Assembly (NCBI GenBank): GCA_036273675.1
Contig: DASUHD010000153.1
Coordinates: 1-64,000, forward strand
Source: DAHUXT01 sp036273675
GTDB lineage: Bacteria > Chloroflexota > Ktedonobacteria > Ktedonobacterales > JADMIN01
DNA: 64,000 nt
Direction: 5' to 3'
Positions 1 through 12,245 of this stretch are shown piece after piece. The notes under the pieces are model-generated. The model was given only the letters and a program-made list of their open reading frames with translations, was not told the origin of the DNA and did no database searches. A program made the position numbers and the translations under genes. Every line of letters begins with the position of its first letter. Within the stretch, counting starts at the first letter, position 1.

Positions 1-287
1 AGCGGGTTGACATAGTGCAGTGGGTTGAAGCTCAGATAGCGAATCGTACCGGGGCTGGTATCGCCGCCAAGCACCGCCGTCACCGCGTGACCAAACTCGT
101 GAAGACAGAGGCTGAAGACCCAGCCCACTAGCACGAATCCCACCGTCCCCAGCGCTGTCGTGCTCGGCGAGTTCTGCCAGAGGATCCAGCCGAAAAAGCC
201 AAAGACGAGCAGAAAGCCAACGACGATACCCCAGTTGATACTGCGCAGAATGAGTGAGCCAACTGAGCCAGCGCGACCTTTATTCAT
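1..287 (-). CDS. Site-2-protease-like M50 family metallopeptidase, N-terminal part only
   Basis: The reading frame opens with ATG at 287 and runs off the left edge, so about 95 residues are visible. Two hydrophobic stretches are seen. The second contains HEFGHAV, which matches the HExxH zinc-binding motif of peptidase family M50 (intramembrane site-2 proteases). The local sequence (LVGWVFSLCLHEFGHAVTAV) is typical of the compact Chloroflexota and actinobacterial M50 proteins. The second conserved motif (NPDG-like) would lie beyond the window. Family members cut membrane-bound substrates within the bilayer; the substrate here is unknown. It lies just upstream of murJ on the same strand. Confidence 0.75.
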   Translation of the reverse strand, partial: MNKGRAGSVGSLILRSINWGIVVGFLLVFGFFGWILWQNSPSTTALGTVGFVLVGWVFSLCLHEFGHAVTAVLGGDTSPGTIRYLSFNPLHYVNP

Positions 288-413
288 GCCAGAATAGTAT
301 GGATACTGACCCTGGCGAGGATCACCAATCACAATCGGCCCCCTTCTCCGACGCCCGCTGCCGGCGGTGGCAGAGGCCATAGTATGTGTTGATCGTGCTC
401 CATGAAGTCGCGA

Positions 414-2486
414 TCAACGGCGGAATACGCGACGGACGATCCGGTCGAGCGGCATAACGTCGTCAGTACCCAGGAAGTGCGAGATACCAAAGTATACGCC
501 CGTCGCCGCAAGGATGGCCACCGCCAGCCGGATGATGATGTAGACCGACGTAATGCCTGGCTGGGTCACGCTCGTCGGCAGCACCAGCTCGCCCAGATCG
601 TAGACCAGCAGCGCCGTCAGCGCCATCACGACACTCGCGCCGATCACGTTGACCAGAAAGATGCCGATGCGCTTGAGATCGAGGCCAGCGAGCCGTGGCC
701 GCAGCAAGAGCAGCAGCACCAGCGCCTCGCCCAGCCACGCCAGCGACGAGGCCAGCGCCAGCCCGTTTGCGCCCATTGGAGCGAGCAGCACAACGCTCAG
801 GCCAATGCTGAACATGAACTGGTAGATGCTCACCTGCGTCGGCGTGCGCGTATCCTGTAAGGCGTAGAAGCTGCGGGTGAGGATCTCGACCAGCGAGAGA
901 CCTACCAGCCCGACGCCAAAAAAGATCAGCGGGCCGGTAAAGTACGGCAGTTGATCGAGCGAAAAATTGCCATGCCCAAGGATGACGCGGCAGATCGGCT
1001 CCGCTAGAATCATCATGCCAAAGGCCGACGGCACCGCGAGAAAGATGATGCCCTTCACAGTGCGTGAAATTGTATCGCGCAGCCGTACCCACTCATTCGA
1101 CGCCACCAGCGCCGCCAATGTCGGGAACGCCGCCTGCGAGACCGCCATGCCGAAGATGCCATTCGGCAGCATGATGAGTGCGAAGGCCGTCACGTAGCCG
1201 TAGGTGACCCCATCGATATTGAGCGTATCGAGCAGATTCCGGTTCACGAAGACGGAGACATAGAGAATGATGGCATTGAGCAGGCGCGGCGCCATCAGGC
1301 GGAACATCTCGCGGATGCCCGGACTGAAAATATCGAAAGAGAACGAGTACTGCATCTTCGCGCCAACCAGCCCGGGAACCTGGATCACAAACTGGAGTAG
1401 CGCGCCGAGCACGACACCCCACGCTGGCCCGGCGATGCCCAGATGGCCGCCGAAGATGTGGGTTGTCTCATCCACTCTGGTCGCGAGAATGCCGAGAATC
1501 AGGCTCACCGTGTAGATCACCTGACCGAGCGCGGGCAGCACAAACGACTGGCGCGCCTGCAAGATGGCGATGGTGATCGTGGCGCCGCCAAGGAAGATCG
1601 GCTGGAGCAGCATGATACGCGTCAACTCGATCAGGGTCTCCGGCTCGTTGTTGTGGTTGTGCATGATTGCGGGCAGCGTCAGCTCCAAAAACTGTCGCGT
1701 GAAGATGATACCGAGGATGGCGAGAAGAACCAGCGCCAGCATGATGATATTGAGCGCCGAACTGGCGATGCGCCAGGCGGCCTCGCGGTCGCGCTTCTCG
1801 ACGAGATAGCTGGTGAAGACGGGGATGAACGCCGAGGCCAGCGCGCCACCCGCGACGATCGTGAAGAGCATGTCGGGGAAGGCGAAGGCGTTGGTGAAGG
1901 CATCGGCGTTGAGCGCGTCGGCCTTGGAGCCAAAGACGCTGGCGAAGAGCGAGGTGCGCAACAAGCCCAGTACGCGGCTCACCATCAGCGCGCTGGTGAC
2001 AATGATGGTCGCGCGGGCCAGGTTGCCAGAGCTGAGCGCGCGCATCTGGATCGATGGTTGTTCGTCAACCTCAGACTCAGCGTCCTGGGGAAGAGCGGCA
2101 ACACCAGCAGCGCCTTTCCCGGCAGGCGCGCTAACCCCCGCGCTCCAGATCGAGCGGCCCGGCTGCAATGGCACCGCCGCTGGCACTTTTCCGGTGCCGG
2201 TGTTCATCAGCGTCTCGATGCTCGTCCCAGGGTACGAGCGCTCAATCATCGATTCCAGTTCCCAGAGCGGGTTAGGGGATTTGGCAGCCTGTTGGGCGGG
2301 CTTCACAGCGGGATACAGCCCGCTGGGGCGCTCCCACGGCGGATCGACATCTGGCTCAAAGCCAGGATCGTGCGAGGCGCCCGGCCCACCCGGCGTGCGA
2401 GCCGTCCCGCCATGGTCCTGCTGGCGCGAGCCACCGGAATCTCTCGGATCCATCCGCTGCCTGCGCCAGTCGTGCTGTGAATCCAC
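414..2486 (-). CDS. murJ: Lipid II flippase MurJ/MviN with long N-terminal extension
   Basis: 690 residues. The C-terminal ~530 residues are a MurJ (MviN) polytopic flippase of the MOP superfamily, which moves lipid II across the cytoplasmic membrane for peptidoglycan synthesis. The domain starts near residue 155 with SRVLGLLRTSLFASVFG, followed by DAFTNAFAFPDMLF and GGALASAFIPVF, the usual MurJ N-terminal signature; about 14 membrane segments can be traced. The first ~150 residues are an added hydrophilic, Pro/Gly/Arg-rich region not found in typical ~510-residue MurJ. It stays open from the ATG at 2486, but an internal start cannot be excluded. Divergent from lepB. Confidence 0.92.
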   Translation of the reverse strand: MDSQHDWRRQRMDPRDSGGSRQQDHGGTARTPGGPGASHDPGFEPDVDPPWERPSGLYPAVKPAQQAAKSPNPLWELESMIERSYPGTSIETLMNTGTGKVPAAVPLQPGRSIWSAGVSAPAGKGAAGVAALPQDAESEVDEQPSIQMRALSSGNLARATIIVTSALMVSRVLGLLRTSLFASVFGSKADALNADAFTNAFAFPDMLFTIVAGGALASAFIPVFTSYLVEKRDREAAWRIASSALNIIMLALVLLAILGIIFTRQFLELTLPAIMHNHNNEPETLIELTRIMLLQPIFLGGATITIAILQARQSFVLPALGQVIYTVSLILGILATRVDETTHIFGGHLGIAGPAWGVVLGALLQFVIQVPGLVGAKMQYSFSFDIFSPGIREMFRLMAPRLLNAIILYVSVFVNRNLLDTLNIDGVTYGYVTAFALIMLPNGIFGMAVSQAAFPTLAALVASNEWVRLRDTISRTVKGIIFLAVPSAFGMMILAEPICRVILGHGNFSLDQLPYFTGPLIFFGVGLVGLSLVEILTRSFYALQDTRTPTQVSIYQFMFSIGLSVVLLAPMGANGLALASSLAWLGEALVLLLLLRPRLAGLDLKRIGIFLVNVIGASVVMALTALLVYDLGELVLPTSVTQPGITSVYIIIRLAVAILAATGVYFGISHFLGTDDVMPLDRIVRRVFRR

Positions 2487-2966
2487 AGTTCCCGCCTTCC
2501 ACTTTCCTATTCCCCAATGTCCCTGCCCATACCGCCAACGAGCGCGGCCCGCCCACCGGGGCTATTCTTTGGCCATTCTATCATTGGCTGGCGGGCGCAA
2601 CAACGCCACTGGGCCTTCTGTGCGGAAGCAAACGGACACTAGCGGGCGACCGAAGATGAATTGGTATCTCCAAGTGTATGACGGGCAGGTGCGGCGTCCG
2701 TTGCGGTCGTGGGGGTGAATCTGGTCACAGAAGGCAATTCTTTGATACCCTTGTGTTGCGCTGGTTCGTATCTGATAGTACACGGTGACGAGCGTCGCTA
2801 CATCGCCTGGCGCAGATCCTGTTCTCTGCTGGGCTGGCATGCAAACTGCGCTTGAGAGGTTACACGGAAGGCAGATCTCCAGATGACGATTCTGGCACCG
2901 TCATCGACACGTTGTTACCATAGATACTGTTGATACTTACGTATAGCTGTATAGCCTGGAGCTTCC
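2487..2966. other. Divergent intergenic region between murJ and lepB
   Basis: About 480 bases without a convincing gene. Short open frames here have no recognisable sequence and were left out. It must hold the murJ promoter (minus strand) and the lepB promoter (plus strand). A TGGAG ribosome-binding site sits six bases before the lepB ATG. TATAGC hexamers lie just upstream of lepB (around 2941-2953), but no well spaced -35 partner was found. No tRNA or structured RNA was recognised. Confidence 0.6.
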
Positions 2967-3572
2967 ATGCACATAAGTCGACATGAGGACTACGCGTACG
3001 AGGACGAACAGGGCGAGCATACTGGCGCGAAACTGCTCCGTGAGGTTCTCGAAGTTGCGATTCTGACGCTTCTCTTCTTTGGGGTGGTGCGGCTGCTTGT
3101 GCAGAACTATCGTGTGGACGGCCCCAGTATGCAACGGACCCTCTATACCAATGAATATATTCTGGTCGATAAAGCGACCTACTATTTTCACTCGCCCCAG
3201 CGCGGCGATGTCATCGTCTTTCAGTATCCGCTTGATACCAGCAAGAACTTCGTCAAGCGGGTCATCGGCGTCCCCGGCGACACCGTCTCCATAGATATCA
3301 ACGGCACGGTCAGCGTGAATGGCAAGCCGCTGAATGAGCCGTATGTCTACCAGCAGATGTGTCCGTGCGACGCGAAATCCGTCACGCTCCATGCCGACCA
3401 GTATTTTGTGCTCGGCGACCACCGCGGCGATAGCGACGACTCACGCGATTGGGGAGCGGTGCCGCGCAAGGACATCATCGGCAAGGCGGCGCTCGTCTAC
3501 TGGCCGCTGCCCGATATCCATCTGCTCCACGACTGGTCAGGCATCTTCACCAACGTCCCCTCAGCGCCATAG
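2967..3572 (+). CDS. lepB: Signal peptidase I
   Basis: 201 residues, the normal size for Gram-positive-type signal peptidase I, which removes signal peptides from exported proteins on the outer face of the membrane. One membrane helix (about residues 25-45) is followed by the catalytic domain. Box B holds the catalytic serine in VDGPSMQRTL. Box D has the lysine in KNFVKRVIGVPGD, preceded by RGDVIVFQYP. Box E is FVLGDHRGDSDDSRDWG. All catalytic residues are present. The ATG at 2967 is preceded by TGGAG. It is likely monocistronic, since the next gene is on the other strand. Confidence 0.95.
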   Translation: MHISRHEDYAYEDEQGEHTGAKLLREVLEVAILTLLFFGVVRLLVQNYRVDGPSMQRTLYTNEYILVDKATYYFHSPQRGDVIVFQYPLDTSKNFVKRVIGVPGDTVSIDINGTVSVNGKPLNEPYVYQQMCPCDAKSVTLHADQYFVLGDHRGDSDDSRDWGAVPRKDIIGKAALVYWPLPDIHLLHDWSGIFTNVPSAP

Positions 3573-3651
3573 CCGACACGCACTCATGGCCACCAGTGAA
3601 ACGCGGCAGGCGAAGCGGATGCTATCCACCTGACCTGCCGCGTACAGCCAA

Positions 3652-3667
3652 TGTTTCACGTGAAACG
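3652..3667. promoter_or_regulatory. parS-like ParB-binding site 1
   Basis: TGTTTCACGTGAAACG matches the bacterial parS consensus TGTTTCACGTGAAACA at 15 of 16 positions. It lies in the short gap between the convergent lepB and the downstream membrane protein gene. ParB loads at such sites to organise the origin region for segregation. Confidence 0.85.
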
Positions 3668-3669
3668 CG

Positions 3670-4980
3670 TCACCCTTTGGCGACCGGGGCATGCCCCAAC
3701 GCTCGGTCACGTAACAGTGTGTAGAGCGCGAGCGCCCCACCCACCAGCAGCGCCAGCAGCCCGCCCGCGCCGACCTGGAACGGCTCGGCCTTCGTACCGA
3801 GGAAGAGGATGGCCGCCGCATTGAGGAATGCCAGGCTGTAGAGGAAGAAGGCCAGCGTCAACCCGGCGATGCGGCCTGCCACCCGGAAGATATGCAGCGT
3901 GTTCAGGATCACCTGGCCATCGTGCTCTACCACCGCGACCGAGGCAATGACGGCCCCAATCGCCAGCGCACCCAACAACAGCACAACGCCGAGCATCGGC
4001 AGGTTCGTCAGGCTGTCATGCGAAAATGGATTGAAGAGGTCCACGATCTGCGCCTGAGAGTCACGTGCGGAAATCTGGAGATAGCTGAGAATATTGCCGG
4101 AGAAGAAGCCGATGCTGAAGGCCGGAATGAGCCAGATCAGTGGGCTGAGCACCAGGCGAAGCGAGAGAAGCGTCTGATCGAACGCTTCCCACAGGATGCG
4201 GCCAATCGCGGCGCCAAAACGCTCATTGCCCGACGCGGAGGTAGTGGGGGTGGAGAGCGTGAGCGCGCCAACAATCACGAGCAGCAACAGCGAGATCGCC
4301 ATCGCGAGAACCGCGATCCCCACGTCGAGCACCTCCAGCCGGTTCAGCCCATTGGTGAGATGGAGGCCAAAAAGCTGGTTGAAGTCTACGGCGACGTACG
4401 GCTTCTGATTGCTTCCCAGCCCGAGGCCAACCAGGCTCAAGACGCTGCGTTGCCCCAGCGTGTCCAGCAGGAACGCGGCAATGAAGAAGAGGATGGCAAG
4501 GCCGCCGAAATCCGAGGCGAACGCGCGATACGAGATCGGCGACATCCGCGATGGCTGCGCGCCGGGCCTGTCCACATGGGGCCGACGGCGATTGATGGCA
4601 TCCACCACAAAGACGACGAGCAGCAACAGGTTGATGATGATGTACGTCCACGGGCTGCTGGTGAAGTTGCCCGGGCGATGCCCCTCGGCATTGAAAAGCC
4701 GCTCGCCCGCGTAGATAATGGCGAAGCCACTGGCGACAAAGATGTAGAGGATGCGCGGCCACGTCCGGTTCTCGGAGATAGCGAGCTGTAACAGCACCAG
4801 CAGCAGGCTGAAATAGATGTAGAGCGCAATCGGCTGGACGTCATCATGTCCGCCATTGCGACCGGCATCGATGCCGGTGATGAGGAATGCGACGTAGCCA
4901 AAAATGATGATAAGCGGCAGTAGGATGTTCCCGGAAAGAAAGCGTGGCAAGCGGGTGGGAGGCGCGGATGAGTTGGCCAT
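3670..4980 (-). CDS. Polytopic membrane protein of unknown function
   Basis: 436 residues with about ten predicted membrane helices, starting with GNILLPLIIIFGYVAFLITG at about residue 18. There are short charged loops and one longer cytoplasmic loop near residues 130-150 (NRRRPHVDRPGAQ). No catalytic motif or known family signature is recognised. The start is supported by GAGAGGAG about nine bases upstream of the ATG. It sits alone between lepB (convergent) and the GT39-like gene (same strand, 199 bases upstream). It could be a transporter-like or scaffold protein; function is not assigned. Confidence 0.8.
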   Translation of the reverse strand: MANSSAPPTRLPRFLSGNILLPLIIIFGYVAFLITGIDAGRNGGHDDVQPIALYIYFSLLLVLLQLAISENRTWPRILYIFVASGFAIIYAGERLFNAEGHRPGNFTSSPWTYIIINLLLLVVFVVDAINRRRPHVDRPGAQPSRMSPISYRAFASDFGGLAILFFIAAFLLDTLGQRSVLSLVGLGLGSNQKPYVAVDFNQLFGLHLTNGLNRLEVLDVGIAVLAMAISLLLLVIVGALTLSTPTTSASGNERFGAAIGRILWEAFDQTLLSLRLVLSPLIWLIPAFSIGFFSGNILSYLQISARDSQAQIVDLFNPFSHDSLTNLPMLGVVLLLGALAIGAVIASVAVVEHDGQVILNTLHIFRVAGRIAGLTLAFFLYSLAFLNAAAILFLGTKAEPFQVGAGGLLALLVGGALALYTLLRDRALGHAPVAKG

Positions 4981-5179
4981 GTAGGGGTGCTCCTCTCAAA
5001 GGCTGGCCGACAAGCGGTGTGGCATCAGTGGCAGCACACATATTCACATGTCGCGCGTGCCGGGGAAGACACACTGCTCCCCTGACCGCGCAAGTGTAAC
5101 ACAGGTTGCCAGAACGTGCGCGTGGTGTTTCTCACAGATTGGCGTGGGGGTGAAGGCTTCATCATGACAGGCATGGAAA

Positions 5180-6583
5180 TCAGCCCTGCATCTCGCTCAC
5201 ACCCAGCTCAATCGCTTCGGCCTGTGGTTGGAGATGACTGTGTTGCATGTGCATCCCACGATAGACACCACTCGCCCACCAGAGAAATCCACCTACCAAT
5301 ACTACGAGGAGGGGTTCAATCGGCGCGCGGAAGCGCGGCGAACCATAGAAGGCGACATTCTCGAGGATGGTCAGCCCGATGGTGAGATAGACCGGAAGAA
5401 GGAGCCGCCACCTGCGCCGCCAGGTGACGACCAACCCCAGCGCCGCCAGCAGGAAAACCGCGTACGACATCACCGGGAGCAGGTTGTCACGGACAAATAT
5501 CGTTGACGGGCGGTCTGGATACTGCGCAAAGGGGTGTCCCTCATAGGCCGTGGCCCAGGGCGTCCACATGTGGACCAGATGTATCCAGAGCAATGCGCGG
5601 GCCTGCTCGGGATGCGCCTCGATCCAGCTCACCGCCCGCTGCCCGAGTGCTTGTTCATCCGCCGCCGTATGGTCGTGAAAGTCGGAGTCGTCGCCGGACC
5701 ACAGCGACCACAGCCCGTAGAGAATGTCGCCAGGGTGGTCCACTGTGTCGTTGTACGATCCCGCGAGCGTCTTGTAGACGTTTGACGGTGGCAGCAGCGG
5801 TGAATGGGTCACGCGCGAGGTGTAAAGCGTCCAAGGCAGCACGAGCGCATACGCCAACGCCGCAACCAGCGCCGCGTTCACGACCACTCTGCGCCAGGGT
5901 GCCAGTTTGAAGAGGAGGGCGAGCAGCGCCCATAGCACGAGCAGACCCAGCAGCAGCGTTGCCGTCGGGCGAGCCAGCGCCGCCAGCGCAAGCGAGACGC
6001 CGCAGAGCACGATCCATCTTCGCCGCGAGTCGCGCTGCATCCGCATCAGGAAGAAGAGAAAGGCGGTCTGGAGGAAGATATAGAGGGACTCGGTATAGAG
6101 CCAGCCATCCCAGATAAACATCCCGGCGTAGACGGCGGCGATGATGCCCGTCACCAGCGCGATGCGCCGCCCAAAGAGGTCTTTGGCAATGAGGTAGACC
6201 AGCACGCACGTCCCCGACCCAAGTACGCAACAGGCGAGGCGAGCATAGCGTGTGGCATCTCCCAATACCGCGTAGATCGCGGCCATAACCATAGGCCAGA
6301 GCGGTGGACGATAGACAGGGACATGCTGCTGGGGGAAGCAGTAGCAGCGTTGGTGGAGAAGGCTTCTGGCGAGCTCGTTGTAGATCACCGCGTCGAACAT
6401 GGGCTGATAGCCAGCGGCAACTGTCTTGTTGAAAATAATCCGGACAATGAACGCGAGGCAGAAAACGGCCACCATTGGAACGTACTCGCGCAGCCTGGAC
6501 CACCGCCACTCACGCGCCCTCTGAGTTGCCTGAACTGCCCGTGCGGCGAGTCGCTGCCGCTTGACGTCGAGCCAGACGAGCAT
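5180..6583 (-). CDS. ArnT/PMT-like membrane glycosyltransferase (GT39-like)
   Basis: 467 residues from the chosen start. This ATG is preceded by AGGAGG at good spacing; a longer frame begins 11 codons upstream without a good ribosome-binding site. Multiple membrane helices are seen. The first extracytoplasmic loop (around residues 60-90, FDAVIYNELARSLLHQ, then PVYRPPLWPMVMAAIYAVLG) has the acidic-residue and PP/LY arrangement of the GT-C superfamily, such as dolichyl-phosphate-mannose protein mannosyltransferase and ArnT. These enzymes transfer sugars from polyprenyl-phosphate donors on the outer membrane face; the acceptor is unknown. Related larger proteins occur at 23.5-29.9 kb. Confidence 0.8.
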   Translation of the reverse strand: MLVWLDVKRQRLAARAVQATQRAREWRWSRLREYVPMVAVFCLAFIVRIIFNKTVAAGYQPMFDAVIYNELARSLLHQRCYCFPQQHVPVYRPPLWPMVMAAIYAVLGDATRYARLACCVLGSGTCVLVYLIAKDLFGRRIALVTGIIAAVYAGMFIWDGWLYTESLYIFLQTAFLFFLMRMQRDSRRRWIVLCGVSLALAALARPTATLLLGLLVLWALLALLFKLAPWRRVVVNAALVAALAYALVLPWTLYTSRVTHSPLLPPSNVYKTLAGSYNDTVDHPGDILYGLWSLWSGDDSDFHDHTAADEQALGQRAVSWIEAHPEQARALLWIHLVHMWTPWATAYEGHPFAQYPDRPSTIFVRDNLLPVMSYAVFLLAALGLVVTWRRRWRLLLPVYLTIGLTILENVAFYGSPRFRAPIEPLLVVLVGGFLWWASGVYRGMHMQHSHLQPQAEAIELGVSEMQG

Positions 6584-6650
6584 GAGCGCCTCCTGCCTCA
6601 CCAAATTGGCGGACATCCGTGTATCGGCACTGCCCCGTCGCTAGCAATCG

Positions 6651-9977
<3,327 letters not shown>

Positions 9978-9982
9978 AATTC

Positions 9983-10861
9983 TTATCGCTCCATCTCAAA
10001 CTCGTAGACATCGACATCGTTCACCGGGTTGTAGCCAATCTTCTGATAGATAGAATTGGAGGTCGGGTTGGCCAAATCGGTGAACAAGTAGCAAAAGCCG
10101 CGTCCGCTCTCCAACAAATGCTGGCTGATTGTGGCGACACACGCGCTGGCATAGCCCCGGCCACGATGCTCCGGCGGCGTATAGACTGGGCCGATGCGAA
10201 TACCATGCGCCGTCGGATTGCCATAGGCCGCGAACGAGACTGCCACGTCGCCATCCTCCCAAAGGTAGCCGCCACGCGATGGCGTCATGAAATAGCGGTC
10301 TACCCAGTCAGCCGCGTTGAGTCGCTCAATTGGCCCCAGCGCCTCAGCGGCAAACGAATCAAGCCAGCGGACCAGCAGATCGCTGTCAGACTCGATGGGA
10401 CGACGGTAGCTGCCAGACACGCCTGATACTGGGATTACTGTTTCCAGTTCGTAGATACGCTCCCGCATCGCCAGATGCCCCACTATCCCCGTCTGTTGCT
10501 GCCAGTTCTCGGCGAAGAGCCGCGAGACAGGGACGGGCGCGAGGACACCAGGAAGGCTGTCGTGATAGCGCGACCAGAGATCACCAGCAATCAGCCTCAG
10601 CGCCTCTAACGCCTCGGCGGCATACTCCGGCGCGATCAGCGAGAGGATGACGTTGAAGGGCGGCGTGCGCATCGCCACCAGCGCCACCACGCCCTCGTCC
10701 TCAACGAGCGCCATGTAGGGAACCTCATCGGCGGGTATGAGGCCGCGCGGCAGTGTCGAGAGCAGGCCAAGCATCAGGCAATGCGTCGCCTCGTGCGCGA
10801 GCAGATACGGCTCGACCCGCGCCGCAAACTCGTCAATGTCGGCAAATCGCGCTAACTGCAT
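9983..10861 (-). CDS. GNAT-family N-acetyltransferase inside the pyr operon
   Basis: 292 residues from the ATG at 10861, which has a GAGAGAAG ribosome-binding site. A frame extends 36 codons further upstream, but that part looks like spurious Arg-rich read-through. The C-terminal half has the GNAT acetyl-CoA loop (RIGPVYTPPEHRGRGYASA, with R-x-x-G-x-G/A) followed by NPTSNSIYQKIGY, the typical beta5-alpha4 segment. The N-terminal half is a less conserved second GNAT-like fold (LLAHEATHCLMLGLLSTL). The substrate is unknown. It sits between carA and carB with five bases to carB, so it is almost certainly co-transcribed with pyrimidine genes, which is unusual. Confidence 0.85.
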   Translation of the reverse strand: MQLARFADIDEFAARVEPYLLAHEATHCLMLGLLSTLPRGLIPADEVPYMALVEDEGVVALVAMRTPPFNVILSLIAPEYAAEALEALRLIAGDLWSRYHDSLPGVLAPVPVSRLFAENWQQQTGIVGHLAMRERIYELETVIPVSGVSGSYRRPIESDSDLLVRWLDSFAAEALGPIERLNAADWVDRYFMTPSRGGYLWEDGDVAVSFAAYGNPTAHGIRIGPVYTPPEHRGRGYASACVATISQHLLESGRGFCYLFTDLANPTSNSIYQKIGYNPVNDVDVYEFEMER

Positions 10862-11017
10862 GCGAACTTCTCTCTCTAACCTCACACCCTCAAACCGCGT
10901 GTTGAGCAGTTCTGTGAAATCCGTCCAGGCGGGTTTTCTGGCGGAGCGAACGCAGCGAAGCGAGGCCACTCAGGCGTGGTCTCAACCACCCGCGTTCGTT
11001 ATGTGTCTCGTCACCAA

Positions 11018-12193
11018 CTACGCCGACTTGACTGGCAGCTCTACCTGGCGATGTTCCTCGACCACCGCCGCGAAGCGGTCGAACAATTGCTGATTGTCCT
11101 CCGGGCCAGGCGCGGCCTCGGGATGATACTGCACCGAGAAGACCGGCAGCGTTTCATGCGCCATCCCCTCGACACTGCCATCCGAGAGATTGATATGGCT
11201 CACGTAGAGACCGCTCTCAGCGGGAAGGGTCGTCGCGTCTACCTGGAAGTTGTGGTTCTGCGACGTCACCGTCACCCGCCCGGTGCGCTCCTCACGCACG
11301 GGATGGTTGATGCCGTGATGGCCAAACGGCAGACGGCTGGTGCGCGCGCCTGCGGCCAGCCCCAGGATCTGGTGGCCAAGACAGATGCCCATCAGCGGCA
11401 TCCGCTCCTCCCAGACCAGTGCGCGCGTCAGCTCCACCAGATTGGCGACACTCTCGGGATCACCCGGCCCATTGGAGAGCAGCACGCCATCCGGGCTAAT
11501 GCGGCGCACGTCGGCCAGCGTCACAGTATGCGGCGCGATGACGACCTCCAACCCACGCCGTGCCAGGCTTCGGGCGATATTCTGCTTGTAACCCGTGTCA
11601 ATCAGCAGGATGCGCGGCGCGTCCGCTGGCGCTGGCTCGTCCGCCTTCCAGGTGTCTGCCGACTTGATCGAGACATCCGCGACGACATCGAGGTCGGTGA
11701 CGGTATGCACCCGGTTCGCCTCAGCCACCAGCGCCGCGATGTCTGGCGTCTCGTCCGCCTCATGGACCCGCAGGACACCGCGCAACGTGCCATGCTCACG
11801 CAGGTGGCGCGTCAAGGCGCGAGTATCGAGGTCGCAGACGCCGGGGATGCCGTTGGCAGCCAGGTAGTCGTCAATCGAGGCGGAGGCGCGCCAGTTGCTA
11901 TAGTCGTCGCTAGCCTCACGCACGATCAGCGCTGAGAGCCACGGGCGGCGCGACTCGACATCGGCCAAGGTGACGCCATAGTTGCCGATCAGCGGATAGG
12001 TCAGGACAACCATCTGGCCGCGATAGGATGGGTCGGTGCAGATCTCCTGATAGCCCGTCATGCCTGTGGCAAAGACGACCTCGCCCCGGCGTCCGTGGCG
12101 CATCGCCTCGACCGCGCCGAACGGTCGCCCGGTAAACGTCGCACCATCTTCCAGCACGAGCACTGCGCTTCGCTCGCTCCGCTCCCACTCCAT
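11018..12193 (-). CDS. carA: Carbamoyl-phosphate synthase small subunit (glutaminase)
   Basis: 391 residues from the ATG at 12193, chosen because AGGAGG lies about nine bases upstream and the family starts here (AVLVLEDGATFTGRPFG). A longer open frame to 12298 is rejected. CarA hydrolyses glutamine and channels ammonia to CarB. The N-terminal CPSase domain (GEVVFATGMTGYQEI) is followed by a class I amidotransferase domain with nucleophile Cys in GICLGHQILGLA and the His-Glu pair in QYHPEAAPGP. It lies 52 bases after pyrC and 156 bases before the GNAT gene. Confidence 0.97.
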   Translation of the reverse strand: MEWERSERSAVLVLEDGATFTGRPFGAVEAMRHGRRGEVVFATGMTGYQEICTDPSYRGQMVVLTYPLIGNYGVTLADVESRRPWLSALIVREASDDYSNWRASASIDDYLAANGIPGVCDLDTRALTRHLREHGTLRGVLRVHEADETPDIAALVAEANRVHTVTDLDVVADVSIKSADTWKADEPAPADAPRILLIDTGYKQNIARSLARRGLEVVIAPHTVTLADVRRISPDGVLLSNGPGDPESVANLVELTRALVWEERMPLMGICLGHQILGLAAGARTSRLPFGHHGINHPVREERTGRVTVTSQNHNFQVDATTLPAESGLYVSHINLSDGSVEGMAHETLPVFSVQYHPEAAPGPEDNQQLFDRFAAVVEEHRQVELPVKSA

Positions 12194-12245
12194 ACTGTTG
12201 CCTCCTGGTCTATGCCATCGAACCGCCCCGTCTGTCCCGGTCGTC

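Noticed and set aside
402..860. Open frames opposite murJ and similar long antisense frames throughout
   Set aside because: They mirror high-G+C coding sequence, are rich in Arg/Gln/His, and show no family features.
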